A DNA stretch of 64,000 bases from Clostridium_AD estertheticum_D (GTDB lineage: Bacteria; Bacillota; Clostridia; Clostridiales; Clostridiaceae), in contig NZ_JAHLDM010000019.1 of the NCBI RefSeq assembly GCF_018861295.1, forward strand, positions 1-64,000. The letters are read 5' to 3'. The notes under the pieces were generated by a model, which was not told the DNA's origin, made no database searches, and was given only the letters and a program-made list of their open reading frames with translations. The position numbers were made by a program, and so were the translations under genes. Below are positions 1 through 8,128 of the stretch, piece by piece (position 1 is the stretch's first letter; every line of letters starts with the position of its first letter).

Positions 1-209
1 ATTTACGTGAGTTAATACGTTCTTTCCCAGCGCAGGGAATGACAGTCATCCTCTCCAGTCATATATTGTCCGAGGTTGAACTTATTGCAGATCACATTGG
101 TATTATAAGCAATGGGGTAGTCGGATATAACGGCAAAATCAATCCTGGTGAAGATCTGGAAGTACTTTTCACAGAGGTTGTGAAAAAAAACCGAAGGGAG
201 GATTTATAA
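1..209 (+). CDS. ABC transporter ATP-binding protein, C-terminal fragment (lantibiotic-immunity type)
   Basis: The window opens inside this gene, and only the last ~68 codons are present, in the frame starting at base 3. The H-loop region is readable as SSHILSEVELIADHIGIIS, typical of BcrA/SpaF/NisF-type ATPases, followed by a variable tail. The stop TAA at 207-209 shares a base with the ATG of the next permease, so the two are translationally coupled. The family hydrolyses ATP on the cytoplasmic face to drive export of bacteriocin or drug peptides. The Walker motifs lie upstream of the window, so the subfamily is inferred mainly from the two MutE/MutG-like permeases that follow. Partial because of the window edge, not because of damage. 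Confidence 0.85.
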   Translation, partial: LRELIRSFPAQGMTVILSSHILSEVELIADHIGIISNGVVGYNGKINPGEDLEVLFTEVVKKNRREDL

Positions 210-934
210 TGCTTAAATATTTACAGGCTGAAAATTTGAAATGTAAGAGAACATTTCTAAAAAAACTAATTTTTATCGCACCTATAGTTCCTTTGTTAGT
301 TGGATTTATGACCGGAAAATATTTCGAACAAAATAGCTTCAATGAGTGGTACATGCTTATACTACCGGGATATATTTCAATAATGGCAGTAATGACTAAC
401 GAAAAAGAGGAAAAAAAGTTACGCTATAGGGCTGTATTTGGTCTTCCAATTTCACTAAAAAAAGTATGGATTTCAAAAGTTTTGGTAAACGGGATTTATA
501 TGACTTTCTCATGTATGGTTTTTATAGTTGGAATTTTTTTAGGAAGTTATCTAAGGATTACTCCCATACCGGCTTTTAGTGCATTTGCCGGAGCTGGTTT
601 GATTGCACTTACATCTTTATGGCAGATTCCACTTTGTATGTTTTTAGCGAAGAAACTTGGAATGCTAGGAACAGTTTTGATAAACACTGGAGTTGGAACT
701 GTATTAAATGTTATGGCTGTAAAAACATCAATGTGGTGGATTTCTCCTTATAGTTGGACGACACGTATTATGTGTCCCATTCTTGGAATTTTGCCAAATG
801 GAGAGCTAGCAGGCATAGGAGATCCACTGCGAAATCCGGTCGTGATTCCAATTGGAATTATTTTGTCCATTATTCTGTTTGTTTTGTTAATGATTGTTAC
901 TGCTAATTGGTTTGAAAAACAGGAGGTTAATTAA
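209..934 (+). CDS. Lantibiotic immunity ABC transporter permease, MutE/EpiE type
   Basis: A 241-residue integral membrane protein with about six hydrophobic segments, at roughly residues 22-35, 50-62, 98-120, 130-150, 165-185 and 210-232. It lacks recognisable soluble domains. Size and topology fit the MutE/EpiE/SpaE permease family, which pairs with a BcrA-like ATPase and a second permease to expel lantibiotics from the membrane. It overlaps the ATPase stop by one base and is followed within 2 bases by the second permease, so the three form one operon. The start ATG is preceded by the AAGGGAGGA ribosome site within the end of the ATPase gene. No bacteriocin precursor or modification gene is in view, so this may be a stand-alone immunity or resistance module. 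Confidence 0.8.
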   Translation: MLKYLQAENLKCKRTFLKKLIFIAPIVPLLVGFMTGKYFEQNSFNEWYMLILPGYISIMAVMTNEKEEKKLRYRAVFGLPISLKKVWISKVLVNGIYMTFSCMVFIVGIFLGSYLRITPIPAFSAFAGAGLIALTSLWQIPLCMFLAKKLGMLGTVLINTGVGTVLNVMAVKTSMWWISPYSWTTRIMCPILGILPNGELAGIGDPLRNPVVIPIGIILSIILFVLLMIVTANWFEKQEVN

Positions 935-935
935 T

Positions 936-1679
936 ATGATTGCTTTACTTAGGTGTATAAAATCGGATTTTTATAAATTAAGACATACTTCTATTCCGTG
1001 GATTCATTTACTTATTCCACTAGCAGGAGCATTCATGTTTTTGGCGTATTATAGAATATCTTCATTTGACACAGTAAAAAAAATAAGTGGGTATCTGGAG
1101 ACCCTAGCAATTGCATTTCCTTTGCTGATAGGAATAATCAGCGGGATAGTAATTGAGCAGGAAGAGCAAGCTGGAAATTTTCAAACACTACTCTGCAATA
1201 CAAAATCAAAAAACACCACGTATTTGAGTAAGCTAATTGTGTTACTTTTATTGGGAAGTTTTTCTATTATACTTGCAGTAGGAATCTTTGCACTTGGATT
1301 CCAAACAATGCCCAATATATTTTACTTGAAAGCCGCAGGAGCATTAGTGATTGGAAACATATTTCTTTATATCTTGCATGTGTTCATGAGTCTTCAATTT
1401 GGAAAGGGTGCCTCTACAGGGCTTGGAGTTGCAGAAAGTCTGATTTCTGCTCTAATGCTTACTGGTCTTGGAAATAGAGTATGGCATTTTATTCCATGTG
1501 CATGGGGTGTAAGATTTTGCGATTACCTCGTTGTAAAGTGGGCCAATTATTCTACAAGTGCTATTGTAGCGGTTGATACGAAGCAAGGAGTATTTATAAT
1601 GTTATTTGCAATAGTGATTGCCTTTATTGCTAGTTTATTTTGGTTCAAAAAGTGGGAAGGAAGAAAGTCATATGATTAA
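936..1679 (+). CDS. Lantibiotic immunity ABC transporter permease, MutG type
   Basis: A 247-residue membrane protein starting MIALLRCIKSDFYKLRHTS. A cytoplasmic amphipathic N-terminus precedes the first transmembrane helix, as in MutG/EpiG permeases. About six hydrophobic segments follow. The ATG at 936 was chosen over an upstream in-frame TTG because an AGGAGGTT ribosome site sits about 7 bases before it. It is the third component of the exporter encoded by the two preceding genes. The acidic stretch IEQEEQAGNFQTLL after helix 2 resembles the cytoplasmic coupling loop typical of ABC-2 permeases that contacts the ATPase. Assignment rests on topology, length and context. Confidence 0.8.
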   Translation: MIALLRCIKSDFYKLRHTSIPWIHLLIPLAGAFMFLAYYRISSFDTVKKISGYLETLAIAFPLLIGIISGIVIEQEEQAGNFQTLLCNTKSKNTTYLSKLIVLLLLGSFSIILAVGIFALGFQTMPNIFYLKAAGALVIGNIFLYILHVFMSLQFGKGASTGLGVAESLISALMLTGLGNRVWHFIPCAWGVRFCDYLVVKWANYSTSAIVAVDTKQGVFIMLFAIVIAFIASLFWFKKWEGRKSYD

Positions 1680-1694
1680 AAAGGAGTTGTTATT

Positions 1695-2204
1695 ATGAAA
1701 ACAAAAAAAATATTGATCCCTTTACTTGTAGTTTTGTTTTGTACACTAGTGATAGGGTATTTTGCAAAAGATACTATAATTAAAAAAGTAATGCATTATC
1801 AAATTAAAGATAAAATTGTTTGCAAGGTCAATGCTAAAAATGCTACTCAAATAAGTTATAAAGAAGTAATGTATCAAATTTCAAATGTTTCATTGGATCC
1901 CTCTAAAATCGGGGGATGGAATGGAATTATTAACCAGGTAGCAGTTATTGATAAAAATAATTGTATACTTGAACAAAAGGAAACTGATTCATCTGCCCAG
2001 TTAACGATAAAGGATATTAAGCAGAATATTCCCAAAGATGCAAAGTTTATTGTCTCTTTTCTAAGTGTTTGCTCAATAAAAGGTACAGATAATAAAGATG
2101 CCATTGCCGTTCAAGTTAATAACCAATTTTACAAAGCTGTTCCAGTAGGAAGCGCGTCTACTGACAAAACAGCCATTAAATTATTTACTGAGGAGTTGCA
2201 TTAA
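1695..2204 (+). CDS. Membrane-anchored hypothetical protein of the exporter operon
   Basis: 169 residues with an N-terminal hydrophobic segment (ILIPLLVVLFCTLVIGYFA, residues 6-24), then a soluble extracellular domain. The segment could be an uncleaved anchor or a signal peptide; no lipobox follows. It starts 15 bases after the MutG-like permease, with a good AAAGGAGTTG ribosome site, and is the last gene before a strong terminator. This indicates it is co-transcribed with the ABC exporter. Lantibiotic systems often carry an extra membrane-attached immunity factor (for example the LanI lipoproteins). This gene occupies that position but has no sequence motif I recognise, so that role is only an inference from context. 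Confidence 0.6.
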   Translation: MKTKKILIPLLVVLFCTLVIGYFAKDTIIKKVMHYQIKDKIVCKVNAKNATQISYKEVMYQISNVSLDPSKIGGWNGIINQVAVIDKNNCILEQKETDSSAQLTIKDIKQNIPKDAKFIVSFLSVCSIKGTDNKDAIAVQVNNQFYKAVPVGSASTDKTAIKLFTEELH

Positions 2205-2227
2205 GTTTTATTCTTACTAGTAAAAAA

Positions 2228-2263
2228 AGATTAATATGAAAATGAAGTTTTCCATATTAATCT
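2228..2263. terminator. Bidirectional terminator between the exporter operon and the BIG_2 gene
   Basis: An inverted repeat with arms agattaatatgaaaa and ttttccatattaatct (one bulged base) is flanked by A/T runs. It lies between the convergent genes ending at 2204 (+) and 2280 (-), so it can serve both. Confidence 0.75.
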
Positions 2264-2279
2264 AATATATGTCATTTAT

Positions 2280-5200
2280 CTAATTTATAATAACCCCGGT
2301 TGCAGGTTGCAGAACAGTTACACTGCATGTAGCTTTTTTAGTTGTATCATCCATTGAAGTTGCAGTTATTGTCGTAGTTCCTCCAGAAGTTGGTGTTACC
2401 CTCCCGTTTGAATCAACATTAGCTACCATTGGATTACTACTAGTCCACGTAACACGTTTTACCTTTTGGTTTTCTGGCATAACAACAGCTGACAGATTTA
2501 CAGAAGAATCCCCTAATTTAAATTTTAAACTATTCTGATTTAGGATAATGTTATCTACCTGCTCTGGTACATAAACTATGCAATAAACTAAATGATTTCC
2601 TTCAACTGATCTTCCGATAATACCTGCAGTTCCGGCCTTTATTGCAGTTACTATTCCATCATCACTTACACTAGCTACATCTTCATTTCCACTATTCCAA
2701 ATTATTGTTTTATTTGATGCATTTGTTGGAAGTATATCTGGCTTTAATGCTAAAGTGCTCTTAATCTTTAAAATCGCACTATTTTTATTTAATGTCATTT
2801 TTGCTATATCTTGCTTTGTTACATTTACAACGCAAGCATCCATAATTCCTCTATCAACTGTAGTCGCAATAATTAACGTCACGCCTTCAGCTATTGGTGT
2901 TACTACACCTGTAGCACTTACTACCGCTATATTCTCATTACTACTACTCCAGGTTACTGCCTTATTTACAGCATTACTTGGGTTTATAACTGTAGTTAAT
3001 GTAAATGGAGTTCCTACAATTGATGGATTTGCATTTGGTTTTATAGAAATACTTGTCGCATGTACTTTAAGATCCCCAGATACAGGCCCAATTACATTTA
3101 CACTACATGTGGCTTTTTTAGTCTTATCATAAACTGAAGTTGCAGTTATAACTGCACTGCCTCCAGACATTGGGGCTACCTTACCATTTGAATCAACATT
3201 AGCTATGCCATAATTACTACTAGTCCACACAACACCATTTACCGAGAGATTATCTGGCATAATTTTGGCAGACAGTGAAACAGCAGCATCACCTAATTTA
3301 AGTTTTAAACTATTTTGATTTAAGCTAATATTATCTATTACTTCAGGTACATACACTAAGCAATAAACAAAATAATTACCATCCACCGTTTTACCAATAA
3401 TCCCAGCAGATCCGGATGATAATGCAGTTACTACCCCTGTATCGCTTACCTTAGCTACCTCCTCATTACCACTACTCCAAATTACTGCTTTGTTTAAAGC
3501 ATTGACTGGAAATATGTCTGGCTTTAATGTCAATGTACTCTTGATTTTTAAAGTTTCATAGTTGTTAGTTAAAGTCATTCCTGTTACATTCTGCTTAATA
3601 ACATTAACCAGGCAACCATCCATATTTCCTCTATCCACAGTTGTTACTACAATTAATGTAATCCCTTCAGCTATGGGTGTTACGACGCCTGTAGCACTCA
3701 CCGTAGCAACATTTTCATTACTACTACTCCAGGTTACTGCCTTATTTACAGCATTACTTGGCGATATAACCGGTTTTAATGTAAATGGAGTATTTCCTAT
3801 TAAATCTCTACTATGCTCATTTAAAGTGATTCCTGTTGCATGTATTTTAGTATCCATTATAGGTCCATTAACAGTTACACTACATGTAGCTTTTTTAGTT
3901 TTATCATAAACTGAAGTTGCAGTTATTATTGCCTTTCCCCCAGCCTTTGGTATTACCCTACCATTTGAATCTACATCAGCTATGTTGTAATTACTACTAG
4001 CCCACGTAATATCCTTCAACGAGAGATTATCTGGCAAAATTTTAGCTGACAGAACTGTCGCAGCGCCCCCTAAATCAAATTTCAAATTGTTTTGACTTAA
4101 GGTAATGCTGTTTATTACCTCCGGTACATAAACTAAGCAATAAACTAAATGGTCTCCATCCACAGTTCTACCAATTATTCCTGCAGAGCCGGATGTTATT
4201 GCCGTTACTATTCCAGCATCACTCACTTTAGCTACATCTTCATTTCCACTACTCCAAATTACTCTTTGGTTTGTTGCATTACCTGGCTGTATATCTGGCT
4301 TTAATGTCAAGGTGCTCTTAATTTTTAGAGTTGCACTCTTTTGAGTTAAAGTCATTCCTGTTACATTCTGCTTAGTGACATTAACGAGACAACCATCCAT
4401 ATTTCCTCTATCCACAGTTGTTGCTACAATTAATGTAATACCTTCAGCTATTGGTGTCACGACACCTGTAGCACTCACAGTAGCAACATTTTCATTACTA
4501 CTACTCCAGGTTACTGCCTTATTTACAGCATTACTTGGCGATATAACCGGTTTTAGTGTAAAAGGAATATTTCCAATTAAATGCTTATTATGCTCATTTA
4601 AAGTGATTCCTGATGCATGTACTTTAGTGTCCGTTATAAGTCCGTTCACAGTTACATTGCACGTAGCTTTTTTAGTTTTATCATAAGTTGATGTTGCAGT
4701 TATTATTGCAGATCCACCAGACATAGGAGTTACCCTGCCATTTGAATCTACATTAGCTATGCCATAATTACTACTAGTCCACGTTATACTCTTAATCGAG
4801 AGATTATCTGGCATGATTTTTGCCGATATCGTAATAGGAGTATCACCTAAAGCAAATTTTACATTGTTTTGACTTAAGGTAATACTGTTTATTTCTTCAG
4901 GCACGTATACTAAACAATAAACCCGGTACTCTCCATCCACCGTTTTTCCAATAATACCCGCTGATCCTGGTGTTATTGCAGTTACTACTCCTTTATCGCT
5001 CACTTTAGCTACATCTTCATTTCCACTATACCAGATTACTGTTTTGTTTGAAGCATCTAGCGGAAGTATTTTAGGATTTAATGTAATTGTTCCCTTAATT
5101 TTCAAAGTTACCATGGTTGGGGTTAATGTCATTCCTGCTACATCACTCTTTGTTACTTTAACAATGCAGGTATCAATATGACCCCCATCTACTGTTCTAA

Positions 5201-5522
5201 CTACAATCATCGCCGTACCTTCAACTATCGGGGTTACGATTCCAGATGCACTTACAGTAGCCACATCATCATTACTACTACTCCAAATTACTGCTTTATT
5301 TGCAGCATTAGCTGGTAATACAGTAGCTTTTAGACTTAATGTTGGCCCACCTACAATTAGAGTTTGGTTCTCTAGAGAAGTCGTTACAGTGGTAGCACTA
5401 ATTGCTGATAAATTCACTGCAGCGCGTGTATTATAAACAGATACTTGAATTTGATATAATAAAGCTATTGTAAAAATTACTAATAAGTTTTTTACTGTAA
5501 TTATTTTATGTTTTGTTATCAA
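2280..5522 (-). CDS. Secreted multi-domain BIG_2 (bacterial Ig-like) surface protein
   Basis: About 1080 residues. I start it at a TTG (5522) because an AAAGGGAG ribosome site lies 5 to 6 bases upstream and a plausible signal sequence follows (NLLVIFTIALLYQIQVSV then TRA). A longer reading to 5618 has no ribosome site. The mature part is a chain of about 12 BIG_2 domains of ~90 residues, recognisable by repeated WSSSNENVATVSATGVVTPI-type motifs. They form four ~268-residue superunits, each containing three distinct domain types. BIG_2 domains mediate adhesion or carbohydrate-binding presentation on Gram-positive surfaces. No sortase, SLH or choline-binding anchor is visible. The C-terminus ends in ATGVIIN, which matches the opening of a further repeat, suggesting array shortening. 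Divergent from the amylase. Confidence 0.8.
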   Translation of the reverse strand: MITKHKIITVKNLLVIFTIALLYQIQVSVYNTRAAVNLSAISATTVTTSLENQTLIVGGPTLSLKATVLPANAANKAVIWSSSNDDVATVSASGIVTPIVEGTAMIVVRTVDGGHIDTCIVKVTKSDVAGMTLTPTMVTLKIKGTITLNPKILPLDASNKTVIWYSGNEDVAKVSDKGVVTAITPGSAGIIGKTVDGEYRVYCLVYVPEEINSITLSQNNVKFALGDTPITISAKIMPDNLSIKSITWTSSNYGIANVDSNGRVTPMSGGSAIITATSTYDKTKKATCNVTVNGLITDTKVHASGITLNEHNKHLIGNIPFTLKPVISPSNAVNKAVTWSSSNENVATVSATGVVTPIAEGITLIVATTVDRGNMDGCLVNVTKQNVTGMTLTQKSATLKIKSTLTLKPDIQPGNATNQRVIWSSGNEDVAKVSDAGIVTAITSGSAGIIGRTVDGDHLVYCLVYVPEVINSITLSQNNLKFDLGGAATVLSAKILPDNLSLKDITWASSNYNIADVDSNGRVIPKAGGKAIITATSVYDKTKKATCSVTVNGPIMDTKIHATGITLNEHSRDLIGNTPFTLKPVISPSNAVNKAVTWSSSNENVATVSATGVVTPIAEGITLIVVTTVDRGNMDGCLVNVIKQNVTGMTLTNNYETLKIKSTLTLKPDIFPVNALNKAVIWSSGNEEVAKVSDTGVVTALSSGSAGIIGKTVDGNYFVYCLVYVPEVIDNISLNQNSLKLKLGDAAVSLSAKIMPDNLSVNGVVWTSSNYGIANVDSNGKVAPMSGGSAVITATSVYDKTKKATCSVNVIGPVSGDLKVHATSISIKPNANPSIVGTPFTLTTVINPSNAVNKAVTWSSSNENIAVVSATGVVTPIAEGVTLIIATTVDRGIMDACVVNVTKQDIAKMTLNKNSAILKIKSTLALKPDILPTNASNKTIIWNSGNEDVASVSDDGIVTAIKAGTAGIIGRSVEGNHLVYCIVYVPEQVDNIILNQNSLKFKLGDSSVNLSAVVMPENQKVKRVTWTSSNPMVANVDSNGRVTPTSGGTTTITATSMDDTTKKATCSVTVLQPATGVIIN

Positions 5523-5706
5523 TTTTTCACTCCCTTTATTAAGACGAAAGATAATTTTTTTATAAAATATATGTCTACTTATTTTAACATTATCTTCTAT
5601 ATATCGGTAATTTGTCAATATACTTTAATTATTTTACTAGTGTATCTTTCTAAAAAGGAACAAAAATACTCTATAAATTAAAAAGTTAATTTTATCCATA
5701 ATATTC

Positions 5707-5735
5707 TTGCAAACGTTTGCACAATGTTATATAAT
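5707..5735 (+). promoter_or_regulatory. Amylase promoter with LacI/CcpA-type palindromic operator
   Basis: A -35 TTGCAA (5707-5712), 17-base spacer and -10 TATAAT (5730-5735) form a near-consensus sigma-A promoter. The perfect 14-base palindrome TGCAAACGTTTGCA (5708-5721) overlaps the -35. This is the central CG palindrome of LacI-family operators and is close to catabolite-responsive elements. An operator here would block RNA polymerase binding, so repression by CcpA or a local maltose-type LacI regulator is likely. The exact regulator cannot be told from sequence. Confidence 0.75.
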
Positions 5736-5811
5736 AATGATGGTTGTATTAAAGAAAGGAGATTGCATAATTAAATTGGCGGGTTTTCAATAAAAATTGA
5801 GGAGTGAATTT

Positions 5812-8037
5812 ATGAAGAATAAAAAAATTTCAACGTTAATTTCTTTTGGATTATTTTTAGCTTTAACTTTCTCACCACTTCAAAACCTGAATTACTTTTC
5901 TAGTAATTCTACTGTTGTACATGCTGCAACCATTTCATCTTTACCATCTACCACTAAAGATGGAGCAATACTTCATGCTTTTGATTGGTCATTTAATACT
6001 ATTAAGAATGAGTTACCTAATATTGCAGCAGCAGGATATAAATCCATTCAAGTTTCACCTGTACAAGGAACCAAAGACTCAAGTACTGATCCAACTAAAT
6101 GGTGGTTATTGTATCAACCAACTAATCAAGCTATTGGAAATGCGCAACTTGGATCTTTATCTGATTTTACAACATTGTGTAGTACTGCAAAGAACTATGG
6201 AATTTCAGTAGTAGTAGATGTGGTTATGAACCACATGGCTAATAATGGAAATAAAGACCAATTAGATCCTTCTGTTGATTCAAGTTTCAAAAATTCAAGT
6301 TTATATCATAATCTAGGACAATGCTCAAACTGGAGTAACAGATATGACGTAACACAAAAGGGTATCGGTATGCCTGATTTAAATACTCAAACCACTGAAG
6401 TTCAAAACAAAGCAATTACTTTTTTAAATCAATGTATTGATGCTGGGGCTTCTGGATTCCGTTTTGACGCAGCTAAGCACATTGAAACAAATATAGGCTT
6501 AGATGCAAGTCAATCATGGTCTGGAAATTATTGGACTAATGTTCTTGACAATTTGCATAATAAATCAAATATATTTGTATATGGTGAAATATTACAAGAT
6601 GGAACAGTAGACAATATTGCCACCTATGAAACATTTATGAACGTTACCGCTAGTAGCTATGGTGGTAGTGTAAGAAGTGCAATTACTTCAAACAACCTAA
6701 GTAAGGCAGGTGGTATGGGTGGTCTAAATCCAAGTACAAGTGTGGATTTTGTTGAAACTCATGATACTTATGAAGATGGTTCTACTCGTAGTTTAACAGA
6801 TTTGCAAAGGAAACTGGGTTGGGCTATTGTTGACTCACGTGCAGGAACAACGCCTTTATTCTTTGATAGACCAACTAGTAAAATTGGATCTATTGGTGAA
6901 TCTTTATGGAAAGATGCTGACGTTGTAGCCTTAAATAAGTTCCATAATGCAATGGTTGGTCAAACCGAATATCTAAGATGGACAAACAATAATCAAACTA
7001 TGTTAATAGATCGTGGAAAAATCGGTACAGTACTAGTAAACGCTGGTTCAAGTTCAAGTGTTAATTCTCCTACTAACTTAGCAAATGGCACATACACAAA
7101 TAAAGGCACAGCAAATTGTACTTTAACAGTATCAAATGGAACAATATCTGGAAACATTCCAGCAAATTCAGTTATAGTTTTATACAATGGTAGTACTCCA
7201 ATTACTACACTTACTGCCTCTGCAAATATAACAGCTGGAAATTATACCACTACACAAAGTGTAATTTTAACACCATCAAAAACAGCAGATATCTATTACA
7301 CAACTGATGGAAGCACTCCAACTTCACATAGTACAAAATATACTGAGGCAATTAATGTATATAATAGCTTAACTCTCAAGTATATAGCTATAGATTCACT
7401 GGGAGTTTCATCACCAGTATATACAGAATCATATGTCATTAGTACATCTACTGCCTATACCCCCAGTTCAGGCTATAAAGTAGACTATGACAGCAGTAAA
7501 CTATTACAAGGTAATCGCTTTACAATATACTATAATGGATCTTTAGCTAATTCTAGCAATGTTTCATTACACTTTGGATATAATGGTTGGATAGGTGTAT
7601 CAAATGCGACAATGACCAAACGTTCAGATGGCTTTTGGGCAGCTACTATAACTATCCCTACCACAGCTACAAAGTTAGATTTTGACTTTACTGCTGGAAG
7701 TAACTATGACAATAACAGCAGTAAAGATTGGCACTTACAAGTATGGTCAGGTTCTGTTCCAGTACAGGTTAGTCCAGCACCAGTTGCTACTAAATCTGTT
7801 ACAGTATATTATAATGGACCCTTGGCAGCTAGTGCAACTTCAATGACACTTCATTGGGGATATAATAACTTTACATCACCCACAGATATAGCAATGACAA
7901 AGCAAACAAATGGACAATGGGCAACTACTTTAACAATGCCTTCAGGCAGTTACATGCTTAACATGGCCTTCAAGAACAATGCAAGTACATGGGATAGTTA
8001 TAACTCTGTAAATTATAATTATTCTTCAGCACAATAA
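5812..8037 (+). CDS. Secreted alpha-amylase (GH13) with chitobiase-like and two CBM25 domains
   Basis: 741 residues. The ATG at 5812 follows a GAGGAGTG ribosome site. A signal peptide spans residues 1 to ~38, ending near VVHAAT. The GH13 barrel spans about 45-430. Visible catalytic motifs are VVDVVMNH, GFRFDAAKH (Asp nucleophile, about residue 216), YGEILQ (Glu acid/base, ~257) and VETHDTY (transition-state Asp, ~316). A CHB_HEX_C_1-like domain (YYTTDGSTPT, about 465-545) follows. Two tandem CBM25 starch-binding modules come last, each opening with FTIYYNG or VTVYYNG and containing an FGYNGW or WGYNNF motif. It hydrolyses internal alpha-1,4 bonds of starch outside the cell. Monocistronic, with its own regulated promoter and a terminator downstream. 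Confidence 0.95.
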   Translation: MKNKKISTLISFGLFLALTFSPLQNLNYFSSNSTVVHAATISSLPSTTKDGAILHAFDWSFNTIKNELPNIAAAGYKSIQVSPVQGTKDSSTDPTKWWLLYQPTNQAIGNAQLGSLSDFTTLCSTAKNYGISVVVDVVMNHMANNGNKDQLDPSVDSSFKNSSLYHNLGQCSNWSNRYDVTQKGIGMPDLNTQTTEVQNKAITFLNQCIDAGASGFRFDAAKHIETNIGLDASQSWSGNYWTNVLDNLHNKSNIFVYGEILQDGTVDNIATYETFMNVTASSYGGSVRSAITSNNLSKAGGMGGLNPSTSVDFVETHDTYEDGSTRSLTDLQRKLGWAIVDSRAGTTPLFFDRPTSKIGSIGESLWKDADVVALNKFHNAMVGQTEYLRWTNNNQTMLIDRGKIGTVLVNAGSSSSVNSPTNLANGTYTNKGTANCTLTVSNGTISGNIPANSVIVLYNGSTPITTLTASANITAGNYTTTQSVILTPSKTADIYYTTDGSTPTSHSTKYTEAINVYNSLTLKYIAIDSLGVSSPVYTESYVISTSTAYTPSSGYKVDYDSSKLLQGNRFTIYYNGSLANSSNVSLHFGYNGWIGVSNATMTKRSDGFWAATITIPTTATKLDFDFTAGSNYDNNSSKDWHLQVWSGSVPVQVSPAPVATKSVTVYYNGPLAASATSMTLHWGYNNFTSPTDIAMTKQTNGQWATTLTMPSGSYMLNMAFKNNASTWDSYNSVNYNYSSAQ

Positions 8038-8047
8038 TAAAAAAAAC

Positions 8048-8085
8048 ACTCTATATCACAGACTTTTGGGTCTGCCATATAGAGT
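8048..8085. terminator. Bidirectional terminator between amylase and cadA
   Basis: Outer arms actctatat / atatagagt enclose a second inner stem (cagac / gtctg). It is flanked by A and T runs and sits between convergent genes. Confidence 0.8.
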
Positions 8086-8128
8086 ATTTTCAACTTTTGT
8101 TATTATTAATCTTTTTACTGTTTTAAAT

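Noticed and set aside
209..2204. A full lantibiotic biosynthesis cluster
   Set aside because: Only exporter-type genes are visible; no precursor peptide, LanB/C/M or protease gene in the window.
2755..4686. Open frames on the plus strand opposite the BIG_2 gene
   Set aside because: They repeat in register with the BIG_2 superunits, lack ribosome sites, and are mirror shadows of a repetitive gene.
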